Under the pieces are notes generated by a model. It was not told where the DNA came from, ran no database searches, and saw only the letters and a list, made by a program, of their open reading frames with translations. A program made the position numbers and the translations under genes. From Allofournierella massiliensis (lineage in GTDB: Bacteria; Bacillota; Clostridia; Oscillospirales; Ruminococcaceae), in assembly GCF_021531255.1 (NCBI RefSeq), contig NZ_JAFBIO010000003.1, positions 62,001 to 126,000 on the forward strand: a stretch of 64,000 nucleotides of DNA, read 5' to 3'. Below are positions 1 to 8,991 of the stretch, in pieces. Position 1 is the stretch's first letter; each line of letters opens with the position of its first letter.

Positions 1-2
1 AC

Positions 3-1217
3 ATGGAATTTCTGATTATCGGGGCCGGCGCGGCCGGCCTGATGGCAGCGGGGGCCGCCCTGGAAGCGGGCCATACCGTGACCCTGCTGGAACACGGCAG
101 GCGGCCGGGCCAGAAGCTGCTCATCACCGGCAAGGGCCGGTGCAATCTCACCAACGACTGCGACGAGCGTACCTTTCTGAGCAATGTGCGCTCCAACCCC
201 CGCTTTCTCTATTCCAGCCTGTACGCCTTTCCCCCGGCGGCAGCCATGGAGCTGTTTGAGCGGCTGGGGGTGCCCCTCAAGACCGAGCGGGGCCGCCGGG
301 TCTTCCCGGTGAGCGACCGGGCCGAGGATGTGCGTGCCGCCCTGCTGCGGTATGCCCAGGGGGCCAGACTCTGCCAGGGCCGGGCGGTCAAGCTGATCCT
401 GGAAGAGGGGGAGTGCAGGGGCGCAGTCTGTGAGGATGGCCGGGAATACCGGGCCGATGCCACCCTGGTGGCCACCGGCGGGCTCAGCTACCCCACCACC
501 GGCTCCACCGGCATCGGGTACCAGCTGGCCCGGCAGGCGGGGCATGCCATCCGTACCCCCCAGCCCAGCCTGGTGAGCATCCTGGCCAAAAACCGGGAGG
601 AATGCCGCCGGATGATGGGCCTGGCCCTGAAAAATGTCACCCTCACCCTCACCGAGGAGGGCAAACCCATCTTTGAGGAGCAGGGGGAGATGCTGTTTAC
701 CCATTTCGGCATCTCCGGCCCCCTGGCCCTCAGCGCCTCGGCCCACCTGGGAGATATGACCCGCCGGGCCTATTCGGCCCGCATCGACCTGAAGCCGGCC
801 CTGAGCCCGGAGCAGCTCTATGACCGGATCACCCGGGACTTTACGGCTCTTTCCAACCGGGAGGCCGCCCATTGCCTGGTCAAGCTGCTGCCGGCCTCCC
901 TGCAGCCGGTCATGCTGGAGCGGTGGGGGATGGATCCCCACCGGAAGGTGAACCAGATCACTCGGGAGGAAAAGCGGGCCCTGGCCGAGCTTATCAAGGG
1001 CTTTGAGATCCCCTTGAAAGAACGGGGCGACCTGGAACATGCGGTGATCACCAGCGGCGGGGTGGATGTGAAAGCGGTCAACCCCAAGACCATGGAGTCC
1101 AAACTCTGCCCCGGCCTGTATTTTGCCGGGGAGGTGCTGGATCTGGATGGCTATACCGGCGGCTACAACCTGCAGATCGCCTGGTGCACTGCCCAGGCTG
1201 CGGCCCGGGCATTATAA
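3..1217 (+). CDS. BaiN/HI0933-family NAD(P)/FAD-dependent oxidoreductase
   Basis: A 404-residue flavoprotein. The N-terminal Rossmann motif IIGAGAAGLMAA lies at residues 5-16, followed by the family signature around GQKLLITGKGRCNLTN, typical of the HI0933/YhiN/BaiN group. The C-terminal AGEVLDLDGYTGGYNLQIA segment is the second conserved FAD-contact region. Members have been linked to aminoacetone oxidation or steroid-type reduction, but the physiological substrate here cannot be read from sequence. The length is normal for the family. It sits 78 bases upstream of cmk. That gap holds two GC-rich hairpins (about 1232-1276) without a T tract, so read-through into cmk is likely. The ATG at base 3 is the first in frame; its ribosome binding site lies outside the window. 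Confidence 0.9.
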   Translation: MEFLIIGAGAAGLMAAGAALEAGHTVTLLEHGRRPGQKLLITGKGRCNLTNDCDERTFLSNVRSNPRFLYSSLYAFPPAAAMELFERLGVPLKTERGRRVFPVSDRAEDVRAALLRYAQGARLCQGRAVKLILEEGECRGAVCEDGREYRADATLVATGGLSYPTTGSTGIGYQLARQAGHAIRTPQPSLVSILAKNREECRRMMGLALKNVTLTLTEEGKPIFEEQGEMLFTHFGISGPLALSASAHLGDMTRRAYSARIDLKPALSPEQLYDRITRDFTALSNREAAHCLVKLLPASLQPVMLERWGMDPHRKVNQITREEKRALAELIKGFEIPLKERGDLEHAVITSGGVDVKAVNPKTMESKLCPGLYFAGEVLDLDGYTGGYNLQIAWCTAQAAARAL

Positions 1218-1295
1218 AATAAGGAATAGATCTCCCCCGGCAGGCCGGGGGAGCCCGCCCAGGGCGGGCGAAAAAACAGGAAACGAGGAAACAAT

Positions 1296-1970
1296 ATGAG
1301 TATCTCTGTCGCCATCGACGGCCCTTCCGGGGCCGGTAAATCCACCCTGGCCCGGCGCCTGGCCGCCGAGATGGGGTTTGTCTATGTGGATACCGGGGCC
1401 ATGTACCGCTCTATCGGGCTGTACGCCCTGGAATCGGGCACCGACCCCCACGACGCCGCCGGGGTGGAGGCCCTGCTGCCCCAGATCCGGCTGGAAGCCC
1501 GCCCGGTGCCCGGCGGCCAGCAGATGCTGCTGAATGGCCGGGATGTGACCGAGCAGGTGCGCCGGGAAGAGGTGGGCATGGCCGCCAGCGCCGTATCCGC
1601 CCTGCCGGCGGTCCGGGCTTTCCTGCTGGAAAAACAGCGCCAGATGGCCGCCAGCCAGAACGTATTGATGGATGGCCGGGATATCGGCACCGTGGTGCTG
1701 CCGGGGGCCACCGTCAAGATCTTTTTGACCGCCGCGCCCCAGGCCCGGGCCCTGCGCCGCCAAAAGGAGCTGGAGGCCAAGGGCCAGGCCCGGCCCTACA
1801 GCGAGGTGCTGGCCGATGTGATGCAGCGGGATGAACAGGATTCCACCCGGGCTTCGGCCCCCCTGCGCCAGGCGGAGGACGCCGTCCGGCTGGATACCAC
1901 CTATCTGAATTTTGAGGAAAGCTTTGTCCGTCTGCGGGAGATCATCTGCCGCAGGGCCGGGCTGCTGTGA
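1296..1970 (+). CDS. cmk: Cytidylate kinase
   Basis: Phosphorylates CMP and dCMP with ATP in the cytosol for nucleotide synthesis. The P-loop GPSGAGKST lies at residues 9-17, and the NMP-binding segment ends with the conserved GRDIGTVVLP. 224 residues is the normal length. The ATG at 1296 is preceded by an AGGAAACGAGG purine stretch. It is followed after 10 bases by plsC and then by ispH-rpsA, a gene order (cmk-plsC-ispH-rpsA) common in Clostridia, which supports all four calls. Confidence 0.95.
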   Translation: MSISVAIDGPSGAGKSTLARRLAAEMGFVYVDTGAMYRSIGLYALESGTDPHDAAGVEALLPQIRLEARPVPGGQQMLLNGRDVTEQVRREEVGMAASAVSALPAVRAFLLEKQRQMAASQNVLMDGRDIGTVVLPGATVKIFLTAAPQARALRRQKELEAKGQARPYSEVLADVMQRDEQDSTRASAPLRQAEDAVRLDTTYLNFEESFVRLREIICRRAGLL

Positions 1971-1980
1971 GGGATGCGGC

Positions 1981-2598
1981 ATGGTATATGTGATCGTGGT
2001 GCCCCTGGCCTGGCTGATCTGGCATCTGGTTTTCCGCATCCGGGTATATGGTCGGGAAAATCTGCCCCGTGAGGGCGGCTTTATCATTGCCCCCAACCAT
2101 ATCTCGGCCATCGACCCGGTGTTTGTGGTGCTGGCCCGGTTCTGGGGCAAAAAGATGCTCATCCTGGCCAAGGAGGAGCTGTTTGAAAAGAGCGCTTTTC
2201 TCCGCTGGTTTTTGCTGCAGGTGGGGGCCATTCCCCTGGCCCGGGGCAAGGCGGATACCGGCGCCCTGGATGAGGCCGTGCGGGATTGCCGGGCCGGCCG
2301 AGGGCTTCTCATCTTCCCGGAGGGCACCCGCACCAAGACCGGCCAGACCGCCAAGCCCAAGAGCGGCGCTTTTGTGATCGCCAGCATGGCCGGGGTGGAT
2401 ATGATCCCCTGCCGCATCCTGTACGATACGCCCCAGGGCTTTATGAGGCTTTTCTGCCGGGTGCGGGTCTGCTTCGGCGAGGCCATCCCGGCCGAAAAGC
2501 TGGACCTGGGCGAGGAGCGCTCCGCCGCCAAGCTTCGTGCCTGCAAGCAGCTGCTGGCCGACAGCTGGCAGGCCCTCTATGACCAGTACCATTTTTAA
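1981..2598 (+). CDS. plsC: 1-acyl-sn-glycerol-3-phosphate acyltransferase
   Basis: Transfers an acyl chain to lysophosphatidate, giving phosphatidic acid at the inner membrane face. The protein is 205 residues when started at ATG 1981, just after the cmk stop. A longer in-frame extension back to 1912 would overlap cmk and adds no recognisable sequence. The N-terminal hydrophobic helix (about 1-20) is followed by the catalytic NHISAID (HX4D) block and by FPEGTRT, the acceptor-phosphate motif. It probably shares a transcript with cmk and ispH-rpsA. Confidence 0.92.
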   Translation: MVYVIVVPLAWLIWHLVFRIRVYGRENLPREGGFIIAPNHISAIDPVFVVLARFWGKKMLILAKEELFEKSAFLRWFLLQVGAIPLARGKADTGALDEAVRDCRAGRGLLIFPEGTRTKTGQTAKPKSGAFVIASMAGVDMIPCRILYDTPQGFMRLFCRVRVCFGEAIPAEKLDLGEERSAAKLRACKQLLADSWQALYDQYHF

Positions 2599-2610
2599 GA
2601 GGAAAAAACC

Positions 2611-4527
2611 ATGGAGATCTTGAAGGCAAAAACTGCCGGCTTCTGCTTTGGGGTGGACCGGGCGGTGAAAATGACCTATGACCTGGTGGAAAAGGGCCAC
2701 AAGGTGGCTACCCTGGGCCCCCTGATCCACAACCCCCAGTGCGTGGCCGATCTGGCCAGCAGGGGCGTGCTTACGGTGGACAGCCCCGAGCAGGTGCCCC
2801 CCGGTTATGAGGTGGTGATCCGCAGCCATGGGGTTGGCGCGGAGGTGTATGATAAAATTCACACACTGGGCCTGGTGTGCCATGACGCTACCTGCCCCTT
2901 TGTGGCCAAGATCCACCGGCTGGCCCGCCAGGCCAGCGACGAAGGGGCAATTTTGCTCGTTGCAGGGGACAAAAATCACCCGGAAGTGCAGGGAATTGTG
3001 GGCCATACCAAGGGGGAGGTGTTTGTTTTTGCCGACCTTGAGGAACTGAAAGAGTGGTGGGCGGCCCATCCCCGGCCCGAAAAACCGATTTTTGCGGTGG
3101 CTCAAACGACTTTTCAGGTGAAAAAATGGCTGGAATGCTCAGAGTTTCTCAAAAAAGTGTATACAAACGGGCGGTTTTTTGATACAATATGTAATGCGAC
3201 GTGGGCGAGGCAACAGGAAGCGGAAGACCTCAGCCAAAAATGCGATCTTATGATCGTCATTGGCGGTCATCATTCTTCCAATACCCAAAAGCTGGCCAAA
3301 GTGGCCGCCCGTTACACCCGGGCCTGCACGGTGGAGACAGCTGATGAGCTGGACCCCCGGTGGTTCCAAGGGGTGCGGACGGCGGGCATTACAGCCGGGG
3401 CTTCCACGCCGTCGTCTATAATTGAGGAGGTACTTAACAGAATGAGCGAAGAAATCCGTGACGACATGAGCTTCGAGGAAATGATTGAAGCCTCGATGAA
3501 ACCCGTGTATGTTGGCAAAGTGGTTAAGGGAACCGTTACCAGCGTGCAGCCTAACGAGATCCAGGTCGACATCGGCACCAAGCATACCGGCATCGTGCGG
3601 TTGAGCGAACTGACCGACGATCCCTCGGCCCGTGCAGAAGATCTGGTGAAGGTGGGCGATGAGCTGGACCTCGTCGTCGAAAAGGTCAACGACCAGGAAG
3701 GCGTTGACTATCTGTCCCGCAAGAAGCTGGAGTCCCGCAAGGGCCTGGAGGAAGTTGCCAAGGCCTGCGAAGAGGGCACCGTTATGGAGGGCGTCGTTTC
3801 CGAGGCCAACAAGGGCGGCGTCGTTGTGCTGGTCAAGGGCGTGAAGGTCTTCGTGCCCCGCAGCCAGGCCACCATGCGCCGCGACGAGGATTACACCCAG
3901 CTGGTCAAGCAGACCGTCAAGCTGGTTGTGACCGAGTGCGCCGGCCGCAAGATCGTTGGCTCCATCAATAAGGTTACCGCCGAGGCCAACGCTGCCAAGC
4001 GCAAAGAGTTCTGGGAGAGCGTGGAAGTCGGCAAGCATTACACCGGCGTGGTCAAGAGCCTGACCTCCTACGGCGCCTTTGTGGACATCGGCGGCGTGGA
4101 CGGCCTGTGCCACATCAGCGAGCTGAGCTGGAACCGCATCAAGCACCCCAGCGAAGTGCTGAGCGTGGGCGACACCGTCGAGGTGTATGTGCGTGATCTG
4201 GACCGGGAGACCCAGAAGGTTTCCCTGGGCTACAAGAAGGCCGAGGACAACCCCTGGGAGAAGCTTAAGAACGAGTATCCCATCGGCAGCGTCTTCACCG
4301 CTCCTGTGGTCAGCATCACCAAGTTCGGCGCCTTCGTGCGGATCCTGCCCGGTGTGGACGGTCTGGTTCACATCAGCGAGATCAGCAACGAGCGTGTTGA
4401 GAAGGTCAGCGACGTGCTGAAGGTGGGCGACGAGGTCAAGGTGAAACTGCTGGATGTGGACTTCGACAAGAAGCGCATCAGCCTCTCCATGAAGGCTCTG
4501 CTCAACGACGAGGGCAGCGAGGAGTAA
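2611..4527 (+). CDS. ispH: IspH-ribosomal protein S1 fusion (HMBPP reductase plus S1 domains)
   Basis: A 638-residue two-part protein. Residues 1 to about 280 are 4-hydroxy-3-methylbut-2-enyl diphosphate reductase, the last step of the MEP isoprenoid pathway. Its three iron-sulfur cysteines are visible at C12, C95 and C194, with H41, H124 and E126 of the substrate pocket. Residues from about 295 hold four S1/OB-fold RNA-binding repeats (starts near 300, 385, 470 and 555), as in small S1-type ribosomal proteins. This fusion is known in Clostridia and is not a local artefact: the frame is open throughout. A strong GAGGAGG at 3424-3430 lies 11 bases before an in-frame ATG at 3442, so a free S1 protein could be initiated internally. 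An intrinsic terminator follows at 4557. Confidence 0.95.
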   Translation: MEILKAKTAGFCFGVDRAVKMTYDLVEKGHKVATLGPLIHNPQCVADLASRGVLTVDSPEQVPPGYEVVIRSHGVGAEVYDKIHTLGLVCHDATCPFVAKIHRLARQASDEGAILLVAGDKNHPEVQGIVGHTKGEVFVFADLEELKEWWAAHPRPEKPIFAVAQTTFQVKKWLECSEFLKKVYTNGRFFDTICNATWARQQEAEDLSQKCDLMIVIGGHHSSNTQKLAKVAARYTRACTVETADELDPRWFQGVRTAGITAGASTPSSIIEEVLNRMSEEIRDDMSFEEMIEASMKPVYVGKVVKGTVTSVQPNEIQVDIGTKHTGIVRLSELTDDPSARAEDLVKVGDELDLVVEKVNDQEGVDYLSRKKLESRKGLEEVAKACEEGTVMEGVVSEANKGGVVVLVKGVKVFVPRSQATMRRDEDYTQLVKQTVKLVVTECAGRKIVGSINKVTAEANAAKRKEFWESVEVGKHYTGVVKSLTSYGAFVDIGGVDGLCHISELSWNRIKHPSEVLSVGDTVEVYVRDLDRETQKVSLGYKKAEDNPWEKLKNEYPIGSVFTAPVVSITKFGAFVRILPGVDGLVHISEISNERVEKVSDVLKVGDEVKVKLLDVDFDKKRISLSMKALLNDEGSEE

Positions 4528-4556
4528 TTTCCCGCTTGCCGGAATCTGTCACAAAC

Positions 4557-4594
4557 AAGCGCGGAATCCCTTTGGGGGTTCCGCGCTTTTTGTA
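4557..4594 (+). terminator. Intrinsic terminator after ispH-rpsA
   Basis: Arms AAGCGCGGAA and TTCCGCGCTT surround a CCC/GGG-stacked loop and are followed by TTTTT. It ends the cmk-plsC-ispH-rpsA transcript. Confidence 0.85.
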
Positions 4595-4627
4595 CAGAGG
4601 GCAGGGTTTTCTTTTGGGGGAAGGGTG

Positions 4628-4636
4628 TGGTATAAT
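4628..4636 (+). promoter_or_regulatory. Extended -10 promoter for the GtrA gene
   Basis: TGGTATAAT is an extended -10 element with a perfect TATAAT at 4631-4636. No convincing -35 lies 17 bases upstream. It sits between the preceding terminator and the ATG at 4686. Confidence 0.55.
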
Positions 4637-4685
4637 ATCACAAATCCCCTTTGGGGCGCAAAATAAAGCAAAAGGAAGTTCTGTC

Positions 4686-5153
4686 ATGGCACAAAAGCTG
4701 CGGGAGCTGATCCGCCAGCACTACGAGATGCTGGCCTACCTGTTTTTCGGCGGGCTGGCCACACTCCTGAATATCGTTCTCTACCTGATCTTTAAGGCGC
4801 TGTTCGGCTACGAGGCCGCCAACAGCTGGGGAAATGTGCTGGATAACATCCTGTGCATCCTGTTTGCCTATTTCACCAACCGCACCTGGGTATTTTTGAG
4901 CAAGACCCACGGGGCCGAGGCCATCAGCGAGTTTGTCAAGTTCGTCACCTGCCGGCTGGGCACCCTGGTGCTGGATGCGGCCGTCATGTTCGTGGGCGGC
5001 AACCTGCTGGGCCCTGCCCTCATCCCGCAGGAATGGCTGGGGCTCTGGGGCTTTGGCGTCAAGGTGTTCAGCAACGTGTTGGTGGTTATTTTCAACTACG
5101 TGTTTTCCAAGCTCATCATTTTCAAATCCAAGCACGAGGATCCACCGGCCTGA
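4686..5153 (+). CDS. GtrA-family membrane protein
   Basis: 155 residues with four predicted membrane segments (about 15-35, 45-65, 85-105 and 120-145). The late FNYVFSKLIIF tail and the CxxFAYFTNRTWVF-like second segment are typical of GtrA. Family members are thought to move or present polyprenyl-linked sugars for cell-surface glycosylation; no glycosyltransferase partner is adjacent. The start at 4686 follows AAAAGGAAG. An upstream in-frame extension to 4536 would cover the promoter and terminator and is rejected. It probably heads a short operon with the 50-residue peptide and deoC. Confidence 0.88.
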   Translation: MAQKLRELIRQHYEMLAYLFFGGLATLLNIVLYLIFKALFGYEAANSWGNVLDNILCILFAYFTNRTWVFLSKTHGAEAISEFVKFVTCRLGTLVLDAAVMFVGGNLLGPALIPQEWLGLWGFGVKVFSNVLVVIFNYVFSKLIIFKSKHEDPPA

Positions 5154-5188
5154 AAAAAGGCCCCATTGATTTAGGGAGGTATGCAGTT

Positions 5189-5341
5189 ATGAAAGTACGC
5201 GGTTTTGGTTTTCGGCTCACCGGCCTGATCCTGGGCATCATTGCCACCACCGTGGGCGTGGCGGCCATCATCTTCAGCGCAGTGGGGCTGCACCGGGCCC
5301 GGCTGTGCAAGCACTGCAAGATGGAAGGCACCTTCCAATGA
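5189..5341 (+). CDS. Small single-pass membrane protein of unknown function (50 aa)
   Basis: A 50-residue gene starting at ATG 5189, with AGGGAGG at about 5173-5179 as its ribosome binding site. It has basic N-terminal residues (KVRGFGFR), one hydrophobic helix (about 10-33) and a short tail carrying CKHCK, a possible metal- or disulfide-forming CxxC pair. Its TGA overlaps the ATG of deoC by four bases (ATGA), so the two are translationally coupled. I do not recognise the family. The coupling and good ribosome binding site argue that it is a real gene. Confidence 0.6.
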   Translation: MKVRGFGFRLTGLILGIIATTVGVAAIIFSAVGLHRARLCKHCKMEGTFQ

Positions 5342-5997
5342 GGTCCGACGCCCAGATCCTGGCCTGTGTGGACCATACCCTGCTCAAGCCGGATGCCACC
5401 TGGCCCCAGGTGCAGGCTCTCTGTGAAGAGGCGGTGCGGTATCACACCGCCTCGGTCTGCCTGAACGGGGGCTATGTGCGCCAGGCGGCTGAATATCTGG
5501 CCGGCCGGGTGCCGGTCTGCTGCGTGGTGGGCTTTCCCTTGGGGGGCATGGCCAGCCGGGTCAAGTGCCTGGAAGCCGAGGCCGCCCTGGAGGACGGCGC
5601 CAGCGAGATCGACATGGTCATCAATATTGGCCGGATGAAAAACGGGGAGTACCAGGCCGTGCAGCAGGAAATCGCCGCCGTCAAGCGGGCGGTGGGGGAC
5701 CATATCCTCAAGGTGATCATCGAGACCTGCCTGCTCACCGACCGGGAAAAGGAGATCCTCTGTGATCTGGTGCCCGAGGCTGGGGCGGATTTCATCAAGA
5801 CCAGCACCGGTTTTTCCACCGGGGGCGCTACCTTCGGGGATGTGGAGCTCTTCCGCCGCTGCGTGCGGGGCCGCTGCGCCATCAAGGCGGCAGGCGGCAT
5901 CTCCACCCGGGAGGATATGGAGCGCTTCCTGGATCTGGGGGCCCAGCGGCTGGGTACCAGCCGGGCGGTGCGCATCCTTACCGGCGGGCAAAAATAA
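5338..5997 (+). CDS. deoC: Deoxyribose-phosphate aldolase
   Basis: Splits 2-deoxyribose 5-phosphate into glyceraldehyde 3-phosphate and acetaldehyde in nucleoside catabolism. 219 residues, normal length. Recognisable landmarks are VDHTLLKPDAT near the start, EIDMVINIG, LKVIIETCLL (Schiff-base lysine K) and ADFIKTSTGFSTGGAT with the second active-site lysine, then IKAAGGIST. The start at 5338 is fixed by the ATGA overlap with the upstream small gene. An intrinsic terminator follows directly. Confidence 0.95.
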   Translation: MRSDAQILACVDHTLLKPDATWPQVQALCEEAVRYHTASVCLNGGYVRQAAEYLAGRVPVCCVVGFPLGGMASRVKCLEAEAALEDGASEIDMVINIGRMKNGEYQAVQQEIAAVKRAVGDHILKVIIETCLLTDREKEILCDLVPEAGADFIKTSTGFSTGGATFGDVELFRRCVRGRCAIKAAGGISTREDMERFLDLGAQRLGTSRAVRILTGGQK

Positions 5998-6010
5998 AAG
6001 GCTTTTGAAA

Positions 6011-6038
6011 GGGAACGGCATGACCGTTCCCTTTTTTT
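6011..6038 (+). terminator. Intrinsic terminator after deoC
   Basis: Perfect 8-bp stem GGGAACGG / CCGTTCCC with a five-base loop, followed by seven T. Confidence 0.92.
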
Positions 6039-6097
6039 CATACCCTGGTAGAAAAGCCGGGCACCGTGCCCGGCATTCTGCCGAAGGGGGAACGATC

Positions 6098-6859
6098 ATG
6101 ACCGAAGCGCTTTTCCATACGATGCTGGCGGGGCTGGCCACCGGGCTGGGCGGGGTGGTGGTCCTTTGCCGCCTGCCCAGCCGCCGGGCCCTGGGCTCGG
6201 CCCTGGGGTTTGCGGGCGGAGTGATGCTCTGCGCCTCCCTGATGGATCTGCTGCCCGGCGCGGCGGGATATTACCGCCGGGCTTTCAGCCCGGCCCAGGC
6301 GGCGCTGGCCACCGTGAGCCTTCTGTGTATGGGGATGGCGGTGGCTGCGGCCCTGGGCCGGTGCCTGCCGGAAGAATTCCGCGCGCCCCAGGGGGATGAG
6401 GGCCGGGGCCGGGCCCTGCGCAGCGCGGCGGTCACCGGCATGGCTCTGCTGCTGCACAACCTGCCGGAGGGGGTGCTCACCCTGTTTGCGGGGGTGGCGG
6501 ATGAAAAGATGGGGCTCCGGCTCTGCGTAGCCGTGGCCCTGCACAACCTGCCTGAAGGCATCGCCGTGGCCCTGCCCCTCTATTACGCCACCCAAAGCCG
6601 GGCCAAGGCCGCCCTGGCCGCCCTGGTCAGCGGCCTGGCCGAGCCGGTGGGGGCGCTGCTCGCTTACCTTTTCCTCCATGAATATCTCAACCCCAGTTTC
6701 CTAAACGGGCTGATGATCCTGATCGCCGGGGTGATGATCTGGGTCAGCCTGGCGGAGCTATGGCCCGAGGCCCTGGAGTTCGGAAAACGGCGGGCGGCGG
6801 CCCGGGGAATGGCCGGCGGCATCCTCCTGATGACCCTTGGAATTATACTGCTTTCGTGA
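6098..6859 (+). CDS. ZIP-family metal (probably zinc) transporter
   Basis: 253 residues and about eight membrane segments. The ZIP signature is present twice: HNLPEGV in the fourth segment and HNLPEGIAVALPLY in the fifth, the metal-binding pair of ZupT-like importers. Start ATG 6098 follows AAGGGGGAACG. An upstream in-frame extension would read through deoC and its terminator. The promoter of the next operon overlaps its 3' end. Zinc is the best guess for the substrate; other divalent metals are possible. Confidence 0.9.
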   Translation: MTEALFHTMLAGLATGLGGVVVLCRLPSRRALGSALGFAGGVMLCASLMDLLPGAAGYYRRAFSPAQAALATVSLLCMGMAVAAALGRCLPEEFRAPQGDEGRGRALRSAAVTGMALLLHNLPEGVLTLFAGVADEKMGLRLCVAVALHNLPEGIAVALPLYYATQSRAKAALAALVSGLAEPVGALLAYLFLHEYLNPSFLNGLMILIAGVMIWVSLAELWPEALEFGKRRAAARGMAGGILLMTLGIILLS

Positions 6860-6865
6860 TATACT
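6837..6865 (+). promoter_or_regulatory. Promoter for the lipoprotein/two-component operon
   Basis: TTGGAA (6837-6842), a 17-base spacer and TATACT (6860-6865). It overlaps the last codons of the ZIP gene. Confidence 0.65.
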
Positions 6866-6939
6866 ATACCCTGTATCATTCTGCGCGGCAAAGGCCGGAA
6901 AACCGGCGGCCCGGGCGGGAAAAGCGGGAGGGGATCTGG

Positions 6940-8235
6940 ATGAAAAAGCGGCGATGCTGCGCGTCTGCCCTGCTTTGCGCCCTGATGATGTCCGGCTGTT
7001 CCTATTCCTTCGGTGCTTCCGGCGTGGAGGACCTTCTCCGCGCGCCCCAGTTCAGCGGCCAGACCAACCAGGTGCAAAAGGCCCTGACAGCATATCTGGG
7101 GGAATCGCCCCAATTGAAGTATCCCACCGGCGGAGACCATCTGTCCCCCTTTATTTTTGATGATTGGGATGGGGACGGGCAGGAGGACGCCGCTGTTTTT
7201 TATACCTGCGCGTCCAAGGGCACCAATGTGCAGCTGGCCATCCTGGAACAACAGGAGGGCAGCTGGTGGGTGACCCAGGAGCGGGAGGGCCTTTCCACCG
7301 AGGTGGAAAGCGTGAGCACAGCCGCCCTGGCAGGGGATGATCAGGTGGGAACCCAGCTTCTGGTGGGCTATGGCACCGCCCAGGGGGACCGGTATCTTAC
7401 CGTTTATACCTATTCGGATGTGACCCTCACGGCGGTATTGGAAACCTCCTACAGTGAGTATCTGCTGGCGGATATTACCGGCAGCGGCACCCTGGACCTG
7501 GTCGTGGTACAGGACGGGGAAAAGGGTGTGCAGGTCAAGCTGCTTACCAACACAGACAACACCTATCAGCAGGTGCAGAGCCTGGATGTGGCCCAGGGGC
7601 GCTTTTCCGGCTGCGCGGGCATCTGCTCCAGCATAGGGGGCGGGGGACGGCGCTACCTGATCGTGGACGGGTATACCGGCAACAATGGGGCCTATCTGGC
7701 CAGCGAGATCCTGTATTACGACCAGAAGGCCAAAAAGCTCAAGGCCTATGATTCCCGCTATGTGGAGGATCTGTACAGCGCCACCCTGCGCTACTTCACC
7801 AGCCTGCACAGCATGAATATTGACGGGGATACCACGGTAGAGATCCCGGTGCAGCTGGCGGGGGAGGCCGGCGGCGTGGTGAACGCCTCCCTGGAACGGC
7901 GGCTGAGTTTTGTGGCCTGGCAGGATTACACCACCGCCGAATGGCCCAAGAGCTGGGGCGTGGTGGATGCGGAATATGGGTTTTATCTGGAACTGCCCCG
8001 AGCCTGGCAGGGCCAGGTGGAGCTGACCCCGGGAGAGGAGAAAAACTCCTGGGAGGTGCGCAGCCCCAACGGGGAGGAAGTATATCTTTCGGTGCGCATT
8101 GTCAGCCAGGGGGTTGTCTCCCAGGAATACACCCGGGCGGCTCTGCTGGGCAGCCAGCAGATCCAGGTGAAGGTGACGGATCTTGCCCGGGAAATGGGCT
8201 TTGCCACGGTGGTGGGCAGCGTGACGGTATTGTAA
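6940..8235 (+). CDS. VCBS/FG-GAP-like lipoprotein, operon partner of a two-component system
   Basis: 431 residues from ATG 6940. A signal peptide with a lipobox ends at C20 (LMMSGC). Three acidic segments resemble FG-GAP/VCBS calcium-binding blades: DWDGDGQEDAAVF near residue 70, DITGSGTLDLVVV near 183 and MNIDGDTTVEIPV near 290. The C-terminal about 110 residues form a separate domain with no family I can name. The gene is 21 bases ahead of the response-regulator start and shares its promoter, so it is probably a surface-exposed sensor accessory or a target of the kinase pair. Confidence 0.75.
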   Translation: MKKRRCCASALLCALMMSGCSYSFGASGVEDLLRAPQFSGQTNQVQKALTAYLGESPQLKYPTGGDHLSPFIFDDWDGDGQEDAAVFYTCASKGTNVQLAILEQQEGSWWVTQEREGLSTEVESVSTAALAGDDQVGTQLLVGYGTAQGDRYLTVYTYSDVTLTAVLETSYSEYLLADITGSGTLDLVVVQDGEKGVQVKLLTNTDNTYQQVQSLDVAQGRFSGCAGICSSIGGGGRRYLIVDGYTGNNGAYLASEILYYDQKAKKLKAYDSRYVEDLYSATLRYFTSLHSMNIDGDTTVEIPVQLAGEAGGVVNASLERRLSFVAWQDYTTAEWPKSWGVVDAEYGFYLELPRAWQGQVELTPGEEKNSWEVRSPNGEEVYLSVRIVSQGVVSQEYTRAALLGSQQIQVKVTDLAREMGFATVVGSVTVL

Positions 8236-8256
8236 AGGGGTAAAGAGGTGAAAAGC

Positions 8257-8955
8257 ATGAGAAGAGTACTGGTCGTGGAAGATGAAAAGAGTATCCGGGA
8301 GATGATCGCCCTCAACCTGCGTATGTCGGGCTGGGAGGTGTTGGAGGCCGAGTCGGCGGAACAGGGGCTGGACCTTTTGAACAAGCAGGGCCCCTGTGAG
8401 GCAGCGGTGCTGGATGTGATGCTGCCCGGCATGAACGGTTTTTCCCTGTGCGAGACCATCCGGCGGGATAACCAGGATATCGGCATTATCATTCTCAGCG
8501 CCAAGAGTATGGAAGAGGACAAGATCCGGGGCCTTTCCATCGGGGCCGACGATTATATGAGCAAACCCTTCAGTGTGTCGGAACTGCTGGCCCGCATCGA
8601 GGCCCTCTGCCGCCGGGTGGGGCGGGGCAAGCCTGCCGCCCAGGAAGAGGACGAGGCCCGGCTGGTGAGCGGCGCCTTTGTGCTGGACCGGAAGAGCCGG
8701 GTGCTGTATAAAAACGGCAAAAGCATTGATCTCACTCAGGTGGAATTCCAGATCATGGAGCTGTTTTTCCATAACCCCGGCACCGCTCTGGTGCGGGAAA
8801 AGATCCTGCAGGGGGTATGGGGTGAGAACTATTTTGGGGATGTGAAGATCGTGGATGTGAACATCCGCCGCCTGCGCATGAAGGTGGAGGATGCCCCTTC
8901 TTCCCCCCAGCACATCCTCACGGTGTGGGGATACGGCTACCGCTGGAACAGCTGA
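8257..8955 (+). CDS. OmpR/PhoB-family response regulator
   Basis: 232 residues. The receiver domain (1 to about 120) has the acidic pair in VVEDEKS, the phosphorylation aspartate in AAVLDVMLPGMNG, the switch region IILSAKS and the conserved lysine in YMSKPFS. The C-terminal winged-helix DNA-binding domain ends in GYGYRWN. ATG 8257 is preferred over GTG 8248 because AAAGAGGTG, which contains that GTG, is itself the ribosome binding site. It lies between the lipoprotein and kinase genes in one operon. Confidence 0.95.
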   Translation: MRRVLVVEDEKSIREMIALNLRMSGWEVLEAESAEQGLDLLNKQGPCEAAVLDVMLPGMNGFSLCETIRRDNQDIGIIILSAKSMEEDKIRGLSIGADDYMSKPFSVSELLARIEALCRRVGRGKPAAQEEDEARLVSGAFVLDRKSRVLYKNGKSIDLTQVEFQIMELFFHNPGTALVREKILQGVWGENYFGDVKIVDVNIRRLRMKVEDAPSSPQHILTVWGYGYRWNS

Positions 8956-8991
8956 GGGGCCGGAAATTGCCCGTAAAGGAGGGCTGTGGCC

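Noticed and set aside
1218-1295. Terminator between the BaiN-type gene and cmk
   Set aside because: Two GC hairpins are present, but neither is followed by a T tract; A-rich sequence follows instead.
2611-4527. ispH-rpsA fusion as a frameshift or assembly error
   Set aside because: The open frame is continuous, both halves are complete, and the same fusion is established in Clostridia.
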